Shown piece by piece: positions 46,180 through 57,469 of a stretch of DNA of 64,000 nucleotides; the stretch's first letter is position 1, and the number at the start of each line of letters is the position of its first letter. This DNA is from Icerya purchasi (Eukaryota; Arthropoda; Insecta; Hemiptera; Monophlebidae). Where the stretch lies: assembly GCA_039619475.1 (NCBI GenBank), contig CM077115.1, positions 41,912,944 to 41,976,943 of the forward strand. Reading direction: 5' to 3'. Below the pieces are notes generated by a model, which ran no database searches, was not told where the DNA came from, and was given only the letters and a program-made list of their open reading frames with translations. Both the position numbers and the translations under genes were made by a program.

Positions 46180-46990
46180 CCGACATAATACACATTATTC
46201 ACTTCCAAATAGCTTCGCACTCCCATCTACAGAACTATACACCATAAAACTTGCGGTCGACCTTACAGTTCAGTTGAACAGAGACTCCAGTTATATGCAC
46301 GGACTCTCTCTTTCCTCACTTTCTTGTCTATCACAAATCCATCATAATAAATTGTAAAATCCTATCACTAAAAAGTATAATTTCAATCTCATATCTACCG
46401 TTTCCAATCGCATTACCCTTGTGTGAATTCTAGGACATAAGGGCATTATGGAAAAAGCAACTAGTGGATCTTATAGCGAAAGAAGTTGCCTCATACTTCC
46501 CGATTTCAGATGTACCGGTAATACATTCATCAGACTTGTCGAGGACAATTAAATCCCGGCCAGATATTGAACAAATGGTCGAGAAAATGGCGTTAAGTTT
46601 CTACTTCGAACAAATTACGTTCAATCCGATCAGATACTGAACTTTGGAATACGTCATTAAGATCCAGCCTCAAAGAAAAATTTACCTTATGCCGCCCGCG
46701 CATTGGCCACGCAAAAATATCTCATTCCTACGTATTAAGACAGACCCTCCTATTTATGGCAGATGTTCTGTTCTTTTATCCATTCACCATCATCTGTTAG
46801 ACTATCTCAAGTTTTATTCCGGTCCCAACTACACCTCTCTAGTTCTCTTTCTGTAATCCTTGAGGACAATGGACAAAAAGTTCAGTTGCTCCTCAGATTT
46901 CTGAGACTGTCAAATATCTTAAACAGCATCTAAATTGTATTCATCCCCGTGTGTCTGGACAATCTTGCAGTACAAACAAACTACAATTAG
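46180..46990 (+). mobile_element. I/Jockey-type LINE: RNase H end to A-tail
   Basis: Plus strand, frameshifted. SSYMHGLSLSSLSCLSQIHH (near 46290-46330) corresponds to the D-S-L-S..L element of RNase H. ILGHKGIMEK with KQLVDLIAKEVASYFP (46430-46500) is W.LGH.GI.G.E..DL.AKE. LCRPRIGHAKISHSYVLRQT (46690-46745) is the L.RLRIGH..L.HSYLL motif that precedes the zinc-like C..C..H..C block, which is weakly preserved. A17 at about 46999-47017 may be its tail. It is a different subfamily from the copies ending in GACAAACCC. Confidence 0.75.
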
Positions 46991-47323
46991 AAAAACTCAT
47001 TAAAAAAAAAAAAAAAAAACTAATAAAAACCCGCTGCAAAGTCAAACATAATTTATTACAGAGCAATATATATATATATATATATATGCACACAAAGATA
47101 TGTATTGTAATGATTCTCAAACATTAACTTTTGGAATCGGCTCAAATTCAAATTACGATGATATTCATCACTCGTTTTCCATAAACCAAGTACTGGGGAA
47201 GTAGCATTATAGGAATGTTTAATGCGGTTTTTAATTATTGTCGCAATTTAAATTTGGCATACCGAAACTTTAATAAGCATTAGTGTTGTTTAAGAATGAT
47301 CATAGTATCCGAACACTACTTAC

Positions 47324-47389
47324 ATCTACACAGGCTAGAATGTACAAGTAGGTAGTCCCGATATTTGTACAGGGGTGGCAAGAATTACC
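47324..47389 (-). CDS. Candidate 66-nt exon, possibly of an S1 protease homologue
   Basis: Minus strand. A strong acceptor (CCATTTTATTTCAG) precedes base 47389, and a consensus donor GAT|GTAAGT follows base 47324. The 22 codons between are open in phase 0 at both ends and read GNSCHPCTNIGTTYLYILAC followed by VD. The two outer cysteines are 16 residues apart, exactly as Cys42 and Cys58 of chymotrypsin-fold proteases, with GTTY near the usual strand. But GG after the first Cys and TAAH before the second are replaced, so the catalytic His would be missing. That would make it an inactive homologue, a pseudogene, or a coincidence. A chance splice-like pair is quite possible in 64 kb. Confidence 0.25.
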
Positions 47390-48810
47390 CTGAAATAAAA
47401 TGGTCAAAAGTTATAAGCAGAATAATGTTATGTAAAGGGAACTATTGCAGTTTTTTTTCAAATTCGTCTTCTTTAGTTGAATCTATGCTTATTTTTTAAT
47501 TAACATTGATAATATTTTAATCGTTTGTCTTATTTAAAATTTGTTTTTCCCAAATTGATAATATTTCAAGTCAATCGCGTTATATTACTAACGATTTCTC
47601 TCTAATGAAACCGCATTTTTCCACGTCTTTCGATGATCGCTCAATTTGTGCTCGCTAACATTTATCGGTCTTCGCATGATCCACCAGCAGATTGGTACAC
47701 TTCCAATAAATAAAAAATGAATAAAATGGGTCCAAGTCATGTGCGAATAAACATTAAAAAAAAAAAAAACATACCCGACGAACATATAATTCCTTTTTCT
47801 TGAAATCGGGAAAAATAAAAATTAATAACCAATAAAAAAAAAAAAAAAAATTACTAATAACTAAAATTAAATGTAACTCTATCTGAAAAAAATTAAAGTT
47901 TGCCAACATTTTTGCTTCGTAGTAAATTGACTCTCCTACTATCGCAAAACAATTTGTCTAGTGGTATTAAAAAATTGTTTACTAGGCTAGTGTTGCAGGA
48001 ACGGATAAATACGTATTAGCTATACTTTTCTTTCAAAATAATTATAAGAGGACTAGAGAATCCTAATGTTTAAAAGTATTCGTGTTTCTTGGAGTTTTTT
48101 AAAATGAAATTCTAAATATTCTTAACGTTTTGGAACGGAATTGAACGATATCGTTACTCTTTTTTTTTTGGATAAAACCTTTGGCAATTTTAGCCGAACG
48201 TTCTCAGTGATGCCTTTATTGTGAGATTTAAAATTTCGGACGCATTTGTAAAAGTAAATTAGCACATCGCGTTTTTTTCTTTTTAATCGCGATAAGTGCA
48301 AATAGATAGGTAATATATTTTCTTTAAGTCGTTAATTAATCGCAAATTATATTTTAAATCCGTCGAAAGTGAAAGTAGAATACACTGCAGTCGTTATATT
48401 TTGAAAGGAAATCCCCGGAGACGTTTGTTCATAAAAAATATTTTCGGTGAAATATGCGATGTAAAATTTGCCTTTCACGTTGTCGGGCTTATACGGTTGC
48501 GTTAGCTGCATCCGAAACAGATCTTTATATTCAGCACCGGGTTATAAAAGCGTATCGCGTAGCTTCAAAATGACCCAAACCAGCGTCACATTCTTTTTCT
48601 ATTCTCATTTCTGTTTCAATAGGGAACTAGGGTAAATTTTCAATAGTCGACTATGAAACCAAGCCCCATATACACTAAGCAGACAAATTTCTCAAAACTT
48701 CTCGTTAACATTTTACTGTCTCGTTCTCTATAAGCAGGTAGTAGTAACCCAAATTCGAGCAAACTATATACATTTTTCTCGCAGAATTAAATATATATCA
48801 CTTCACAATA

Positions 48811-48896
48811 CGCATATATATATATATATGTGTATATATATATGTATGTATATGCGTATATATATATATATATATATACATGTATAAATGTATATG
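48811..48896. repeat. (TA)n/(TATG)n microsatellite
   Basis: Read directly. Confidence 0.95.
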
Positions 48897-49597
48897 TGGC
48901 GCGCGCACAGATGTTTACTTATACAATATATCGAGAAAGAAAAACGCACATGCAACTGAATAGGACATTTCCAACAAACTACGACATTGGTATGCTGATT
49001 TCCCGGGAGAAACATGACTAGATACAGAAGCGGTATGTTTTCACGTCCAACAGGATTCGTAAAATACTTAGTATACATATGACATTAGAGTCGCGCAAAC
49101 GAGCTTGAGCATGCGGAATTTTATTTTCCAAACTGAAATTTCAATATATTATTTTCACTGAACCGCGAAACACGCCTGCGTTTAAAAATCCGTATATTTA
49201 CAATTAGCTCTTTCGAATAGGCTACGCATGTCACAACATAATAAATATGTAATATTTTATAGTTTGTGAAATAAATAAAAATAGAAAACGTCCCAAAATA
49301 ATGTCCCAATTTTATGTAACGTTTGTTAAATTTTATAGCATTTTTGTGATTGTAATTTTAAAAATGTCGCAATTTTACGTAACGAAAAAATGTCTTAATT
49401 TTATGTAATGAAAGTTATATGTTAGGACAGGATTTTTGTGATTATGTTATTTTTTTGTGTTGATGCCAGTAAGAATTACGTTGCAAATTTTAAATACAAA
49501 GTATAGAAGAAAAGGAGACAGAAATGTAAGCAAAAGGAGTAGAGGGACACAGCCCCTTGCGAGGCCAAAATGACCGAGTTTATATATATAAACACAC

Positions 49598-49658
49598 ATA
49601 CAGGGCCGTGTGTATCTAGACCAAAATTTCGGGAGGGGTTACGAAAATATTTTTACAA

Positions 49659-49711
<53 letters not shown>

Positions 49712-49951
49712 CATAAAACATATTTATTTATAAATAGTACACTAAAGCCTTGTAGTCTATTATTGTATACTGCGATATTTAATCACTACAATAGAAAACA
49801 ATAAAAAATAGCCGTTTCCATAGAGTTCATAAAAATTTCAATTTTCTTTTCTTTTGTCAAAAATTGAAAAGAAATTAATTTATTCTGAATTTCAGTCCAT
49901 TTAATTCAAACAGTTATTATTTCGCATACATTTCGGGATACGGCCCTGTAT
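49598..49951. mobile_element. Possible 354-bp MITE-like repeat with 12-bp inverted ends
   Basis: ATACAGGGCCGT at 49598-49609 is exactly inverted at 49940-49951. (TA)n-like sequence lies just outside both ends and a long (TA)n tract (49661-49709) lies inside. A second similar word pair (TTTCGGGAGG near 49627; TTTCGGGATA near 49931) is in direct order. No ORF. The (TA) borders prevent recognition of a target duplication. Confidence 0.5.
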
Positions 49952-51669
49952 ATATATATTATATTCTTACGTAAACGAAATCTTCCTGTTTATGCGCCAC
50001 GTTTAAAACCACGGATCATTCTTAGGCTCAAGGTAATATGAAAAAAATGAAACGAAACCTGCAACGTTATTGCGTTACGCCTAGAAATAATAATTCCATA
50101 ATGTAATCTGTAACACGACCGTCTGGGATTCGGAGGTCTACAAAAATTTCACGGTTTTATATTTACAATTACACGAAGAAAACGAGCAATTTACGATTAG
50201 TAAAGATACACCGATCTCGGTTTTTAATGAAATATTTCAAAAAAAAAAAAAAAAAAAAAAAAAAAGAATTTCTTCCCTGGCTAAGTATTCCTATTAATTT
50301 AAATCTAGTTACGTAGTATAAACAACCCTTGCTTATAACTGTTTTCACAACATCTTTATTCGTGATTTAATATTCAGCGCTTACGAAAAATGTTAACTAA
50401 AAGCTGGCGGTGTTGTTTTACTGGTTTAGTTATTAAAATGGTTGCCACACAATTCAACTCTAGCTATAGTACAATATTTGGATTTGGCATGCTGAGACTC
50501 TGAAGTATGTCGTTTAAAAATAGCTATAATATACTTCGTTTTGTTTATTTTTTTGTATAAGATGGATTAGTAATTATTTCTTACTTTTTAGTGTTAAAAT
50601 TCTTATAGTGCAAATCTTAAAGTATTATTTTTTTTCTTTTTTCACTTTTATCATTGATATAAACAACTTTTACTCCTATCTGACTATTATAGCCACTAAT
50701 ACAAGAGGTTTAACACCATAGATACTTGGCACGATATTTTTATCCTTTTTTTTAATCAATAACTGTACAACAAGAGCTTTACTAAAATCTTTTCGGTTCC
50801 GTTTAAAACTATGGATGCGGAAAAATAATCACCAAACATCGACTGAGTTCACTCGGTATATTCACGATACCAATTACATCCTAACAAAACATTTACACGA
50901 TGTTGTTGCCCTATTGTATCTTCGGTCTGACCAATAACTTTTCCTTTTTTTCTAATTATAAATGGATTAAATTGCATAAATTATGCATTATTAATGTCGT
51001 TTTTAACGAATAATCATAATAATTCTTCTTAAGATATATTTTACTGTAAAACGTTTTATCTTTTACACTACTAAGTACTTATTTTAATTTTTTAGAGGAA
51101 ATGCAGAAGTCGTTTTTTTATCTATAAAAAAAAAAAAAAAAGAAAAAAGAAAAGAAAAAAACATTTTATGCCACAATTTTTAATGTAACTATTTTTGAGT
51201 GTACTTTCCCCGTACTGTATAAATTTGGGCACTGATTTAAGAATTTCGTCAGTGATGATCTTGATGCATTATCTTCATTTGAATTTACACTTCCATACGG
51301 TAAATAACATTAATAATACTTTAAGTCGCTTGCCTTCATGTTTTCCCTATATTCCAATGAAAACTTTTTAGCTAATTTTTGTCTCGCTATATTGAACAAA
51401 AACATTACTTCTCTCTGAAGGAGACTTTTCTTTTTTAACGTTATTTGACGACTTATCCGTATTCACCGAACTCATCGATAATACATTGACCGGCACACTT
51501 TCGAATGAACGAATTATTGAAATCGGACCGCACGATCAAAAATTAAAAAGATAAAAAAAACAAAAAACATATGCGACCAACACATTCAACCCCCCTCTTT
51601 TTTAAGTCGATAAAAATAGCACCGTGGAATTTCATTCGGTGTTTATTTTATTCTTTTTTTGTCTTTCTT

Positions 51670-51965
51670 TTTGGGTTTCGTCATCCCGGGATCCCTTACT
51701 CAGAAACAATTAGAAAAAAAGTTTAATCAATTATATACGGAATATAAAATGTTGTCAATAGAAAGTAATCAATATATACACCGGGGGAATATATAATGTA
51801 TCGAGAAGGACTAAAGATAAAACGTAAGAGGCGCTATACAGAGGAAACAGTATCTTAGCAGAAATCGGAATACAAAGTAGAAAGCACAAAACAGAAAGAT
51901 ATGAACACTTAATATAAACAGGTGATCGTTTAAGCGGACAATATGGAGTAATAGCATTAGCGAAT
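51670..51965 (-). mobile_element. Jockey-like LINE 3' end
   Basis: Minus strand: TPYCPLKRS, VYIKCSYLSVLC and SAKILFPLYSA correspond to SSPCCPLLLN, VSIKCSSLSLEY and following residues of the copy at 19750-20850. It then runs into a 3' UTR read as CTGAGTAAGGGATCCCGGGA, TGACGAAACCC and A-rich sequence near 51655. It is truncated just upstream of the CCPL motif, about 10-20 bp inside the putative intron that starts at 51979. Confidence 0.7.
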
Positions 51966-51979
51966 GTTTTTAAACTTAC

Positions 51980-52112
51980 TAAAAATGGCATTTCTCTGAA
52001 CGCAATAACTGAATGCTTCACGATTTTGTTCGGGCGGCAATACTCGAAATCACCGTACACCGTAATAAACACAAAAACGAGTAGGATAACGAGAGGATGA
52101 TGAAGACGATGA
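51980..52112 (-). CDS. Candidate exon: signal-like segment and S1 protease N-terminus
   Basis: Minus-strand open segment with acceptor CACTCTTTAATTATTGCTAG before 52112 and donor TTTTTA|GTAAGT after 51980 (133 nt, entering in phase 2, leaving in phase 0). It starts HRLHHPLVILLVFVFITVYG, a hydrophobic run like a signal peptide, then DFEYCRPNK and IVKHSVIAFREMPF. The last part fits position by position the mature N-terminus of trypsin-like enzymes (IVGG..A..GEFPF), with an activating K before I. The next codons of genomic sequence happen to read VSL, as in the family, so the true boundary could lie further on. KH in place of GG is unusual and suggests a non-catalytic homologue or a pseudogene. 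No start codon is present, so an upstream exon is needed. A LINE tail sits immediately downstream. Confidence 0.35.
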
Positions 52113-53001
52113 CTAGCAATAATTAAAGAGTGACGACACAATAACGCAATAAAATATGTTCGCTTGCAATTACAATTTTATAATTTTGGTCTACTACCAG
52201 ATGTGTAGAGTAAATGGTTTAGAAATTCATTTTGTAATCTTTTTTTTTTTTTTTGAATTTTTCACGTCAAGTGCATTAATAATAAAGAGTTTCCTAACTC
52301 TCTCTATTGAACGTGTAAATTACACAAAATTTTTGTTGAAACCCGACAGCGTTTTACTTCAATATTTTTCTTTCCCGGGACTGTAGACAGCTTGTTTAAA
52401 TTTTTTTTATTCATTATGGAACTAATAATGTTTACTTTTTTTCTTTTTTTTAAACAAAAGAACGTAACGATATTTGTGTCGTTCTGAACAATATTTCACG
52501 ATCCGCAAGAAATGAACGATCGCAAAGTAAAATGCTGAGATGGTAAAAAGAGAGAATTATTTTAATGAGTGATGTCGGATACAAAGTAAGAAGACGGAAA
52601 AAGAAGAAAAGGTTCCTACGAATTTATGTCAAACATTGAAAAGCGAACGTTAAGTAAAAAAGAAAAATAGGAAAGAAGATGGAACTAAAGAAAAGTTCTA
52701 TACTGAACAGAAGAATATCGCTAGCGCGAGCTAGGCATCATTCGAGTTATATGAAAAGCAAGCTCAACTCGCGAATATTTTTTTTTTCCTTTTCTAAAGC
52801 GCTAATAACGAGACAGGCTAGAATTTTTACTTATACATTCATACGGTTTACTCCAAAACGAACATTGGTGTATATATACGTATCCAACATTAGTGGGTCA
52901 ATAGAAAATATCCCCCGGTTGACGTGAAAAGGGAAAAAGAAAGATAAAAGTAGTTCGGAAAAAAGAAGATTTAAGACGGGAAAAACGGTTTATTGACTTA
53001 C

Positions 53002-53132
53002 AAATATCGTCGATGACGTGGAAATACAATAAAGTTCTAGCACGGCGCTTTCTTCGACGGTGGCCATCCAGCAGAGCCCCCTTTTTACGGAGGAGAAATA
53101 GAGAAATTGTTTTAAGTCGATGGAAAAGGTTT
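53002..53132 (-). CDS. Weak exon candidate, unidentified
   Basis: Minus strand: acceptor GTGCATTTCATCCGCAG before 53132 and donor ATATTT|GTAAGT after 53002. Two frames are open. The more protein-like one reads TFSIDLKQFLYFSSVKRG, then CWMATVEESAVLELYCISTS and STIF, with an internal ATG (MATVEE). The exit phase (0) does not join to the entry phase (2) of the exon-like segment at 51980-52112. No homology recognised. Confidence 0.18.
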
Positions 53133-54519
53133 CTGCGGATGAAATGCACGCAGCAGATAAATTCGAGCGAAGAGTTTTTCACTTTTTTTTTTTTTTTTGT
53201 CTTTTCGTATTTTTCGCAGAGAGGGCGTCGTTGTATTTCTGTTTTTTTTTGTTTTTTTTTTTTTTATTTACCAAACAATTGTTTGACAGCGAACACACAC
53301 ACATCCTGTCTCTTGAAAAGGAGTAAAACAATTGAAAAGCCGAAAAGCGTCACGAAATGTATGTGCAATAAAATAACAATAATAATAATAATAATGATAG
53401 AAAGAAAGAAAAGAATAGAGAGCAAAGTTCAGAGAAAAGAAATGGGTTTATCTCCATTTGAAAATGCAATATTTAAAGCCTGACGACTGCGAGACTGAAC
53501 AAACACGGTATTTTTCCACGCAACTGCTACAGTACGCCATTAAAACAACACCGGTCTTCAGCCTTAGTGAAAGGAAATTATTGCCGAGTTTTCTGCAGCA
53601 AGATGCACTAGATGCTACAGAAGCTCTAAATTCATCGCAAAATGCCGATATTAATGACGGAGCACGGATTTTTACGAAATTTTGCACGTAAAATAAAATA
53701 AAATTAAATAAAATAAATACGTAAAAAATTAATTAGAACATAATCAGAGAATAAGTGCGCGCGTAAATGAGAACCTTGATTAGGCAATACAAAGAAGAGA
53801 GAATGATTAAGACGAACGCAACGGAAATTCAGGATTACTAATTACCGCGGTTCATTATTTCGGAAAACAATGATAAAACCACTTTCGAAAATTCGAAAAT
53901 CCATATAATGGCTTTTGGTGTTTTCTGCGGTTTGAGAACATATTCGAGGAACGCGGTTTTGAAGGTTAGGCAACGGTCTGTAAACACAAAAATGCCGTTA
54001 TGGAGGATGATTCGTTGAAAATTCGGCCTTTTAAGGGAAGAAATAAATTAAATAAAACGTGGCGGGATTCGTGACAAGGGACCGCATCCTATGGTAATGC
54101 GTAATTAAAGTAAATGTGTACACTTGATAGATTTATTTAAAAAGCAAAGCATGCAGAAATAAGAGAGTCGGAATGTAGGGAGGGAACCGAGTGAAGGGGA
54201 AAATTACTTTTCGTTAAAAAGCTTTCTATTCTAGGAAGAAGGAAGAATGTTCTTCAAAAAGGAGGCGCTAATTTGCTAGTTAAATTAATGATCTGTCGAC
54301 GGAAAAGGCGCGGTATTTTATCATTTTTTATTCCACTAACTTGGCTGCTTGCGTAGCAACTGGTGGCGTGTAACAACGGCGAACGCTAGTACCCCCGACG
54401 TGTGCTAGGTTTAAAATCAATCAGCACTACACTTTTTACACCGATTCAACCTTACTTTTTAATACTTACACGAACAATGCGGCTTTTACGCAAATTCATC
54501 GCGCACTAAGCAACAACAA

Positions 54520-54570
54520 AACAATAACAATAACAATAATAATAATAATAATAAAAATAATAATAATAGT
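54520..54570. repeat. (AAT)n/(AAC)n microsatellite
   Basis: Read directly. Confidence 0.9.
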
Positions 54571-54984
54571 TGTAGAAAAGTATTACACTGCGCTGAAATT
54601 TGCGATAAAGTTTACCCGGTAATAGTCGAGGCCTTCTGCCGAAGGTCAGCATTCTTCAAACACCATTTAGATTAATGGATTTTAAAATTTGAACGCGATT
54701 CACTCTTTCAACGTGCCTGAACTAAAATTTCGGAAAAATTTCAATTCATGATAGGCAACGTCTGGTTTCGACAGCATATCAAACGATTATAGGACACAAA
54801 CCCGAACAATGAAACAAAAAATTCACATCGATGGTTACATTTTAATCAAAAAAATATTTAGAAATACCGTAGAAAATTGCATATAAATCGTCATACATAT
54901 CTTAGAGCGTAAACTGAAACATAGATTATAGACTGGTGTAGGTCAGATGTAATTTAGTCTTCAAAAAATGTAATAGGTCGAAAG

Positions 54985-56690
54985 ATATTCATAATGAAAA
55001 ATGGAATACTAAACAACTGTCTACAAATCCGAACACGTTGAAAGAATTTCAAAATGAACTACTGGAAAAGAAAATGGATGAAAAAAGGAAAATGGGTGAA
55101 ATTGATATTGAATGCTTATGGAAAGAGAATGGGGAAACATATATGGATGGATGCAGCTGATAACAATTGATAATCGGATGAAATAAGAAACACGAATCAC
55201 AAAAAGGAAATAATGGACATCATAAACAAAAGAAAGAAAATACTAAACAGGTCGAGCGCTGAATATAAAAATCAGCGTAAATTAATAATAAGGAAATGTA
55301 AAACATGCAAAAATTGAGCGGTATAACGAAAGTGTGAAGAAATTGAGGAGCTACATTTACTCGAGAAATGCACGTGAAAGTAAGGAATAAAAAAGAAAGA
55401 AGGATTGGATTGTATCGTTAAAATTGAAAAGAGCTGGATGAATTATGTAGCTAATCTATATGAAGATGTTTCAGAGAAAGATAAGGTTAAGATTAAGACC
55501 ATAGAAAATGTACCATATAATATATTATATATATTGAAAAGTAAGAATTAGTTGGAGATATTAAAAAGGCAAGAAAGGGAAAATGGTAGAAGTTGCCAGA
55601 ATTTCAATAGATTTCATTAAACACATTCCAGAATAATGTAGAACACTCCTGTTAAATCTTTTCCATAAAATATGTTATGAAGGTAGTTTTCAAAAGATTT
55701 TTAAAAACAAAAGTTGATTTCATCCCAATGTTAAAAAAGAATAATTTAAAAAGGTGCTCAGAACATTGAACAAATGCTCTAATAAGATTTGCGTTAAAAC
55801 TTTTACTAGCAATCATAAATTACAAACCGGAACATGACTTTAAATGATATTTAAAAAAAAAAAATTTCAATGACAGATATATAGGTAGCATGTTATACAT
55901 CGAAAGGGGCATATTGAAAAATCACCACTAACAGACAAGCGGTCTTTTAATAAGGAATAAACATAGAATAGCATGCAAATGGAACAAGATCTAAAAATTT
56001 TAAAAATAATCTTAATAACTCGTTAAATTTTGCTGAAACATGCTAGATCAAAAAAAAAGTAAATCAATTACTCTGAAAATATAAACAAACCAGTTGTTTC
56101 TAAAATCTTTTATTTTTATTTTATTTGTGTAATATTATTTAATAATTTTTCGATATTAAATCTGTAAATCGATTTTAATTATTCCAACTTTAAAATCCTG
56201 TAATTCACTAATTTCTTTGTTTTCTTTGTTTTCATTGTTTTGCATTTTTAACTTACGAGTTTCCACGAACATGAAACGTTGTTCTCCGAAACATATCGAG
56301 ATATCTTTTGATTTTTTAAATTTTTAATAAATACGTCTGAGTTTAGTATTTCATCATTTTTTAATTATCGTTTAAACCATTACGTGTTAGACAGATGTAA
56401 AGTTGCAATTATTTGATGATATATATATATATATATGTATATGTGTATAAGAAGAAGAAAAATTGCATGGCACATAAGATTAACTGAGAAGGCTTGTTTA
56501 ATCTAGAGTCATTCGGGAGAAAATTAAAGGAAAAGCTCCGAGAGGAAGAAGGAGAATGGAATCTATGAATATGGGATTACAGGGATTAAAGATTCTGAAA
56601 CAAAATTAGTCAGATGCCGGAATTTATAGTGTTCGCAAACGTGCAAACTCCCGCGAATGAGAGATGCAACAACAACGATGATGATGAACT
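54985..56690 (+). mobile_element. RTE-like LINE ORF2 relic with internal loss
   Basis: Plus strand. Endonuclease/RT linker motifs are clear despite many lesions: LKEFQNELLEKKMDEKRK (near 55040), IMDIINKRKKILNRSSAEYK then NQRKLIIRKC and KCEEIEELHLLEKC (55210-55370). These correspond to ELI..RR..KN....YK.L...IKRKCR.AKE.W....C.EIE.L. Next come KIEKSWMNYVANLYEDVSEK (55420-55480) and DIKKARKGKMVEVARISIDF (55560-55620, the start of RT: EI..A....KNGKAPG.DGI..E). The catalytic YADD region is missing. After about 550 bp of unassigned AT-rich sequence, VIREKIKGKAPRGRRRMESM (56505-56565) is the C-terminal basic motif, and the element ends in CAACAACGATGATGATG (56668-56685), a trinucleotide tail typical of RTE elements. 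Confidence 0.8.
56421..56447. repeat. (TA)n microsatellite inside the RTE relic
   Basis: Read directly. It separates the two recognisable LINE parts, so an independent insertion may have brought it. Confidence 0.9.
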
Positions 56691-57110
56691 AAAATATCGT
56701 TATATAATACAATGCGCAAATTTCAGTAGGACGAACTGAGTGGGACCAAAAGAAAGAGACTATTAAAAAAAGGTTTTCTTTCATCTTTAGTCACTGATAT
56801 ATCAAAAAAAAAAAAAAAAATATTAGCGCGACAAATCCGCTTCTGAACTGGCTGGAATTTCGCTTCGTAAATTAAGTCGCTTTAAAGAATTTCTTTGCAG
56901 AAAGTATTTTACTTTGTATTATAAATGATCACCGCCAACTTCAAACTCGAACGGCAGCGTTTTCATTATAGTTTAATTTTTTATTAACACGCTGTCCACG
57001 ACTTTATTTTACAACAAAACTCACATAACTTAAACATATCCAAAAAAGAATAGCTACATCCTACTCAAACGTTTATTTTCCAGTCGTTATTACACCTAAT
57101 CTTCCTTCCG

Positions 57111-57140
<30 letters not shown>
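57111..57140. repeat. A30 homopolymer
   Basis: Uninterrupted A run. No retrosequence body is recognised to its left. Confidence 0.9.
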
Positions 57141-57141
<1 letters not shown>

Positions 57142-57469
57142 ACCCGTTCTTCGAATTGCCTCCACTTCTGTCGCTCACTAATTGTCTTTATACAATTTTA
57201 TTATACAAACGGTTGTTTAAATTTATTCCGCATTTGCCATGTTCCGATTAATTTTTTCAACGCGACATCAAAATGCTATTTCATTCGGGTGGTTTACACC
57301 TTTTTCTCGACATCACAGTTCGGCTTTTTAGCGCGACTCAAACGCCATCGTGCGTCGCCTGCGGTTGCATACCGAGCTTGTCTCTATATCGGCTTCGATT
57401 ATTTCGATGTTTGCAAAAATAATATTAATTTCGAATGCGACGCGAACCGTGGAAAATTACGTCAACTTC

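Larger units (their letters stand above)
46991..51669. other. Long interval; one exon-like segment, microsatellites, small inverted-end repeat
   Basis: Apart from the separately listed 47324-47389 and 49598-49951 items I see (TA)n at 47067-47088, 48811-48896 and 49661-49709, A18 near 47833-47850, A27 at 50239-50265, and no convincing coding region. Confidence 0.4.
52113..54984. other. Interval with weak exon-like segments, otherwise unassigned
   Basis: T-rich tracts at 52240-52256, 53180-53197 and 53244-53265, and an (AAT)n/(AAC)n tract at about 54520-54570. The overlapping plus/minus frames at 53448-53691 are open on both strands, but neither has a motif. A 36-nt minus segment with strong splice-like borders (54470-54505, reading CAMNLRKSRIVR) is too short to judge. 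Confidence 0.35.

Noticed and set aside
51755..52141. Single 128-codon minus gene
   Set aside because: The frame joins two unrelated things: an exon-like S1 segment (right) and a LINE tail (left). It starts at TTG without an ATG.
53013..53483. 156-codon plus frame, the second-longest open frame
   Set aside because: Basic and then poly-F across T-runs. No family motif, and the opposite strand is equally open. Most likely chance.
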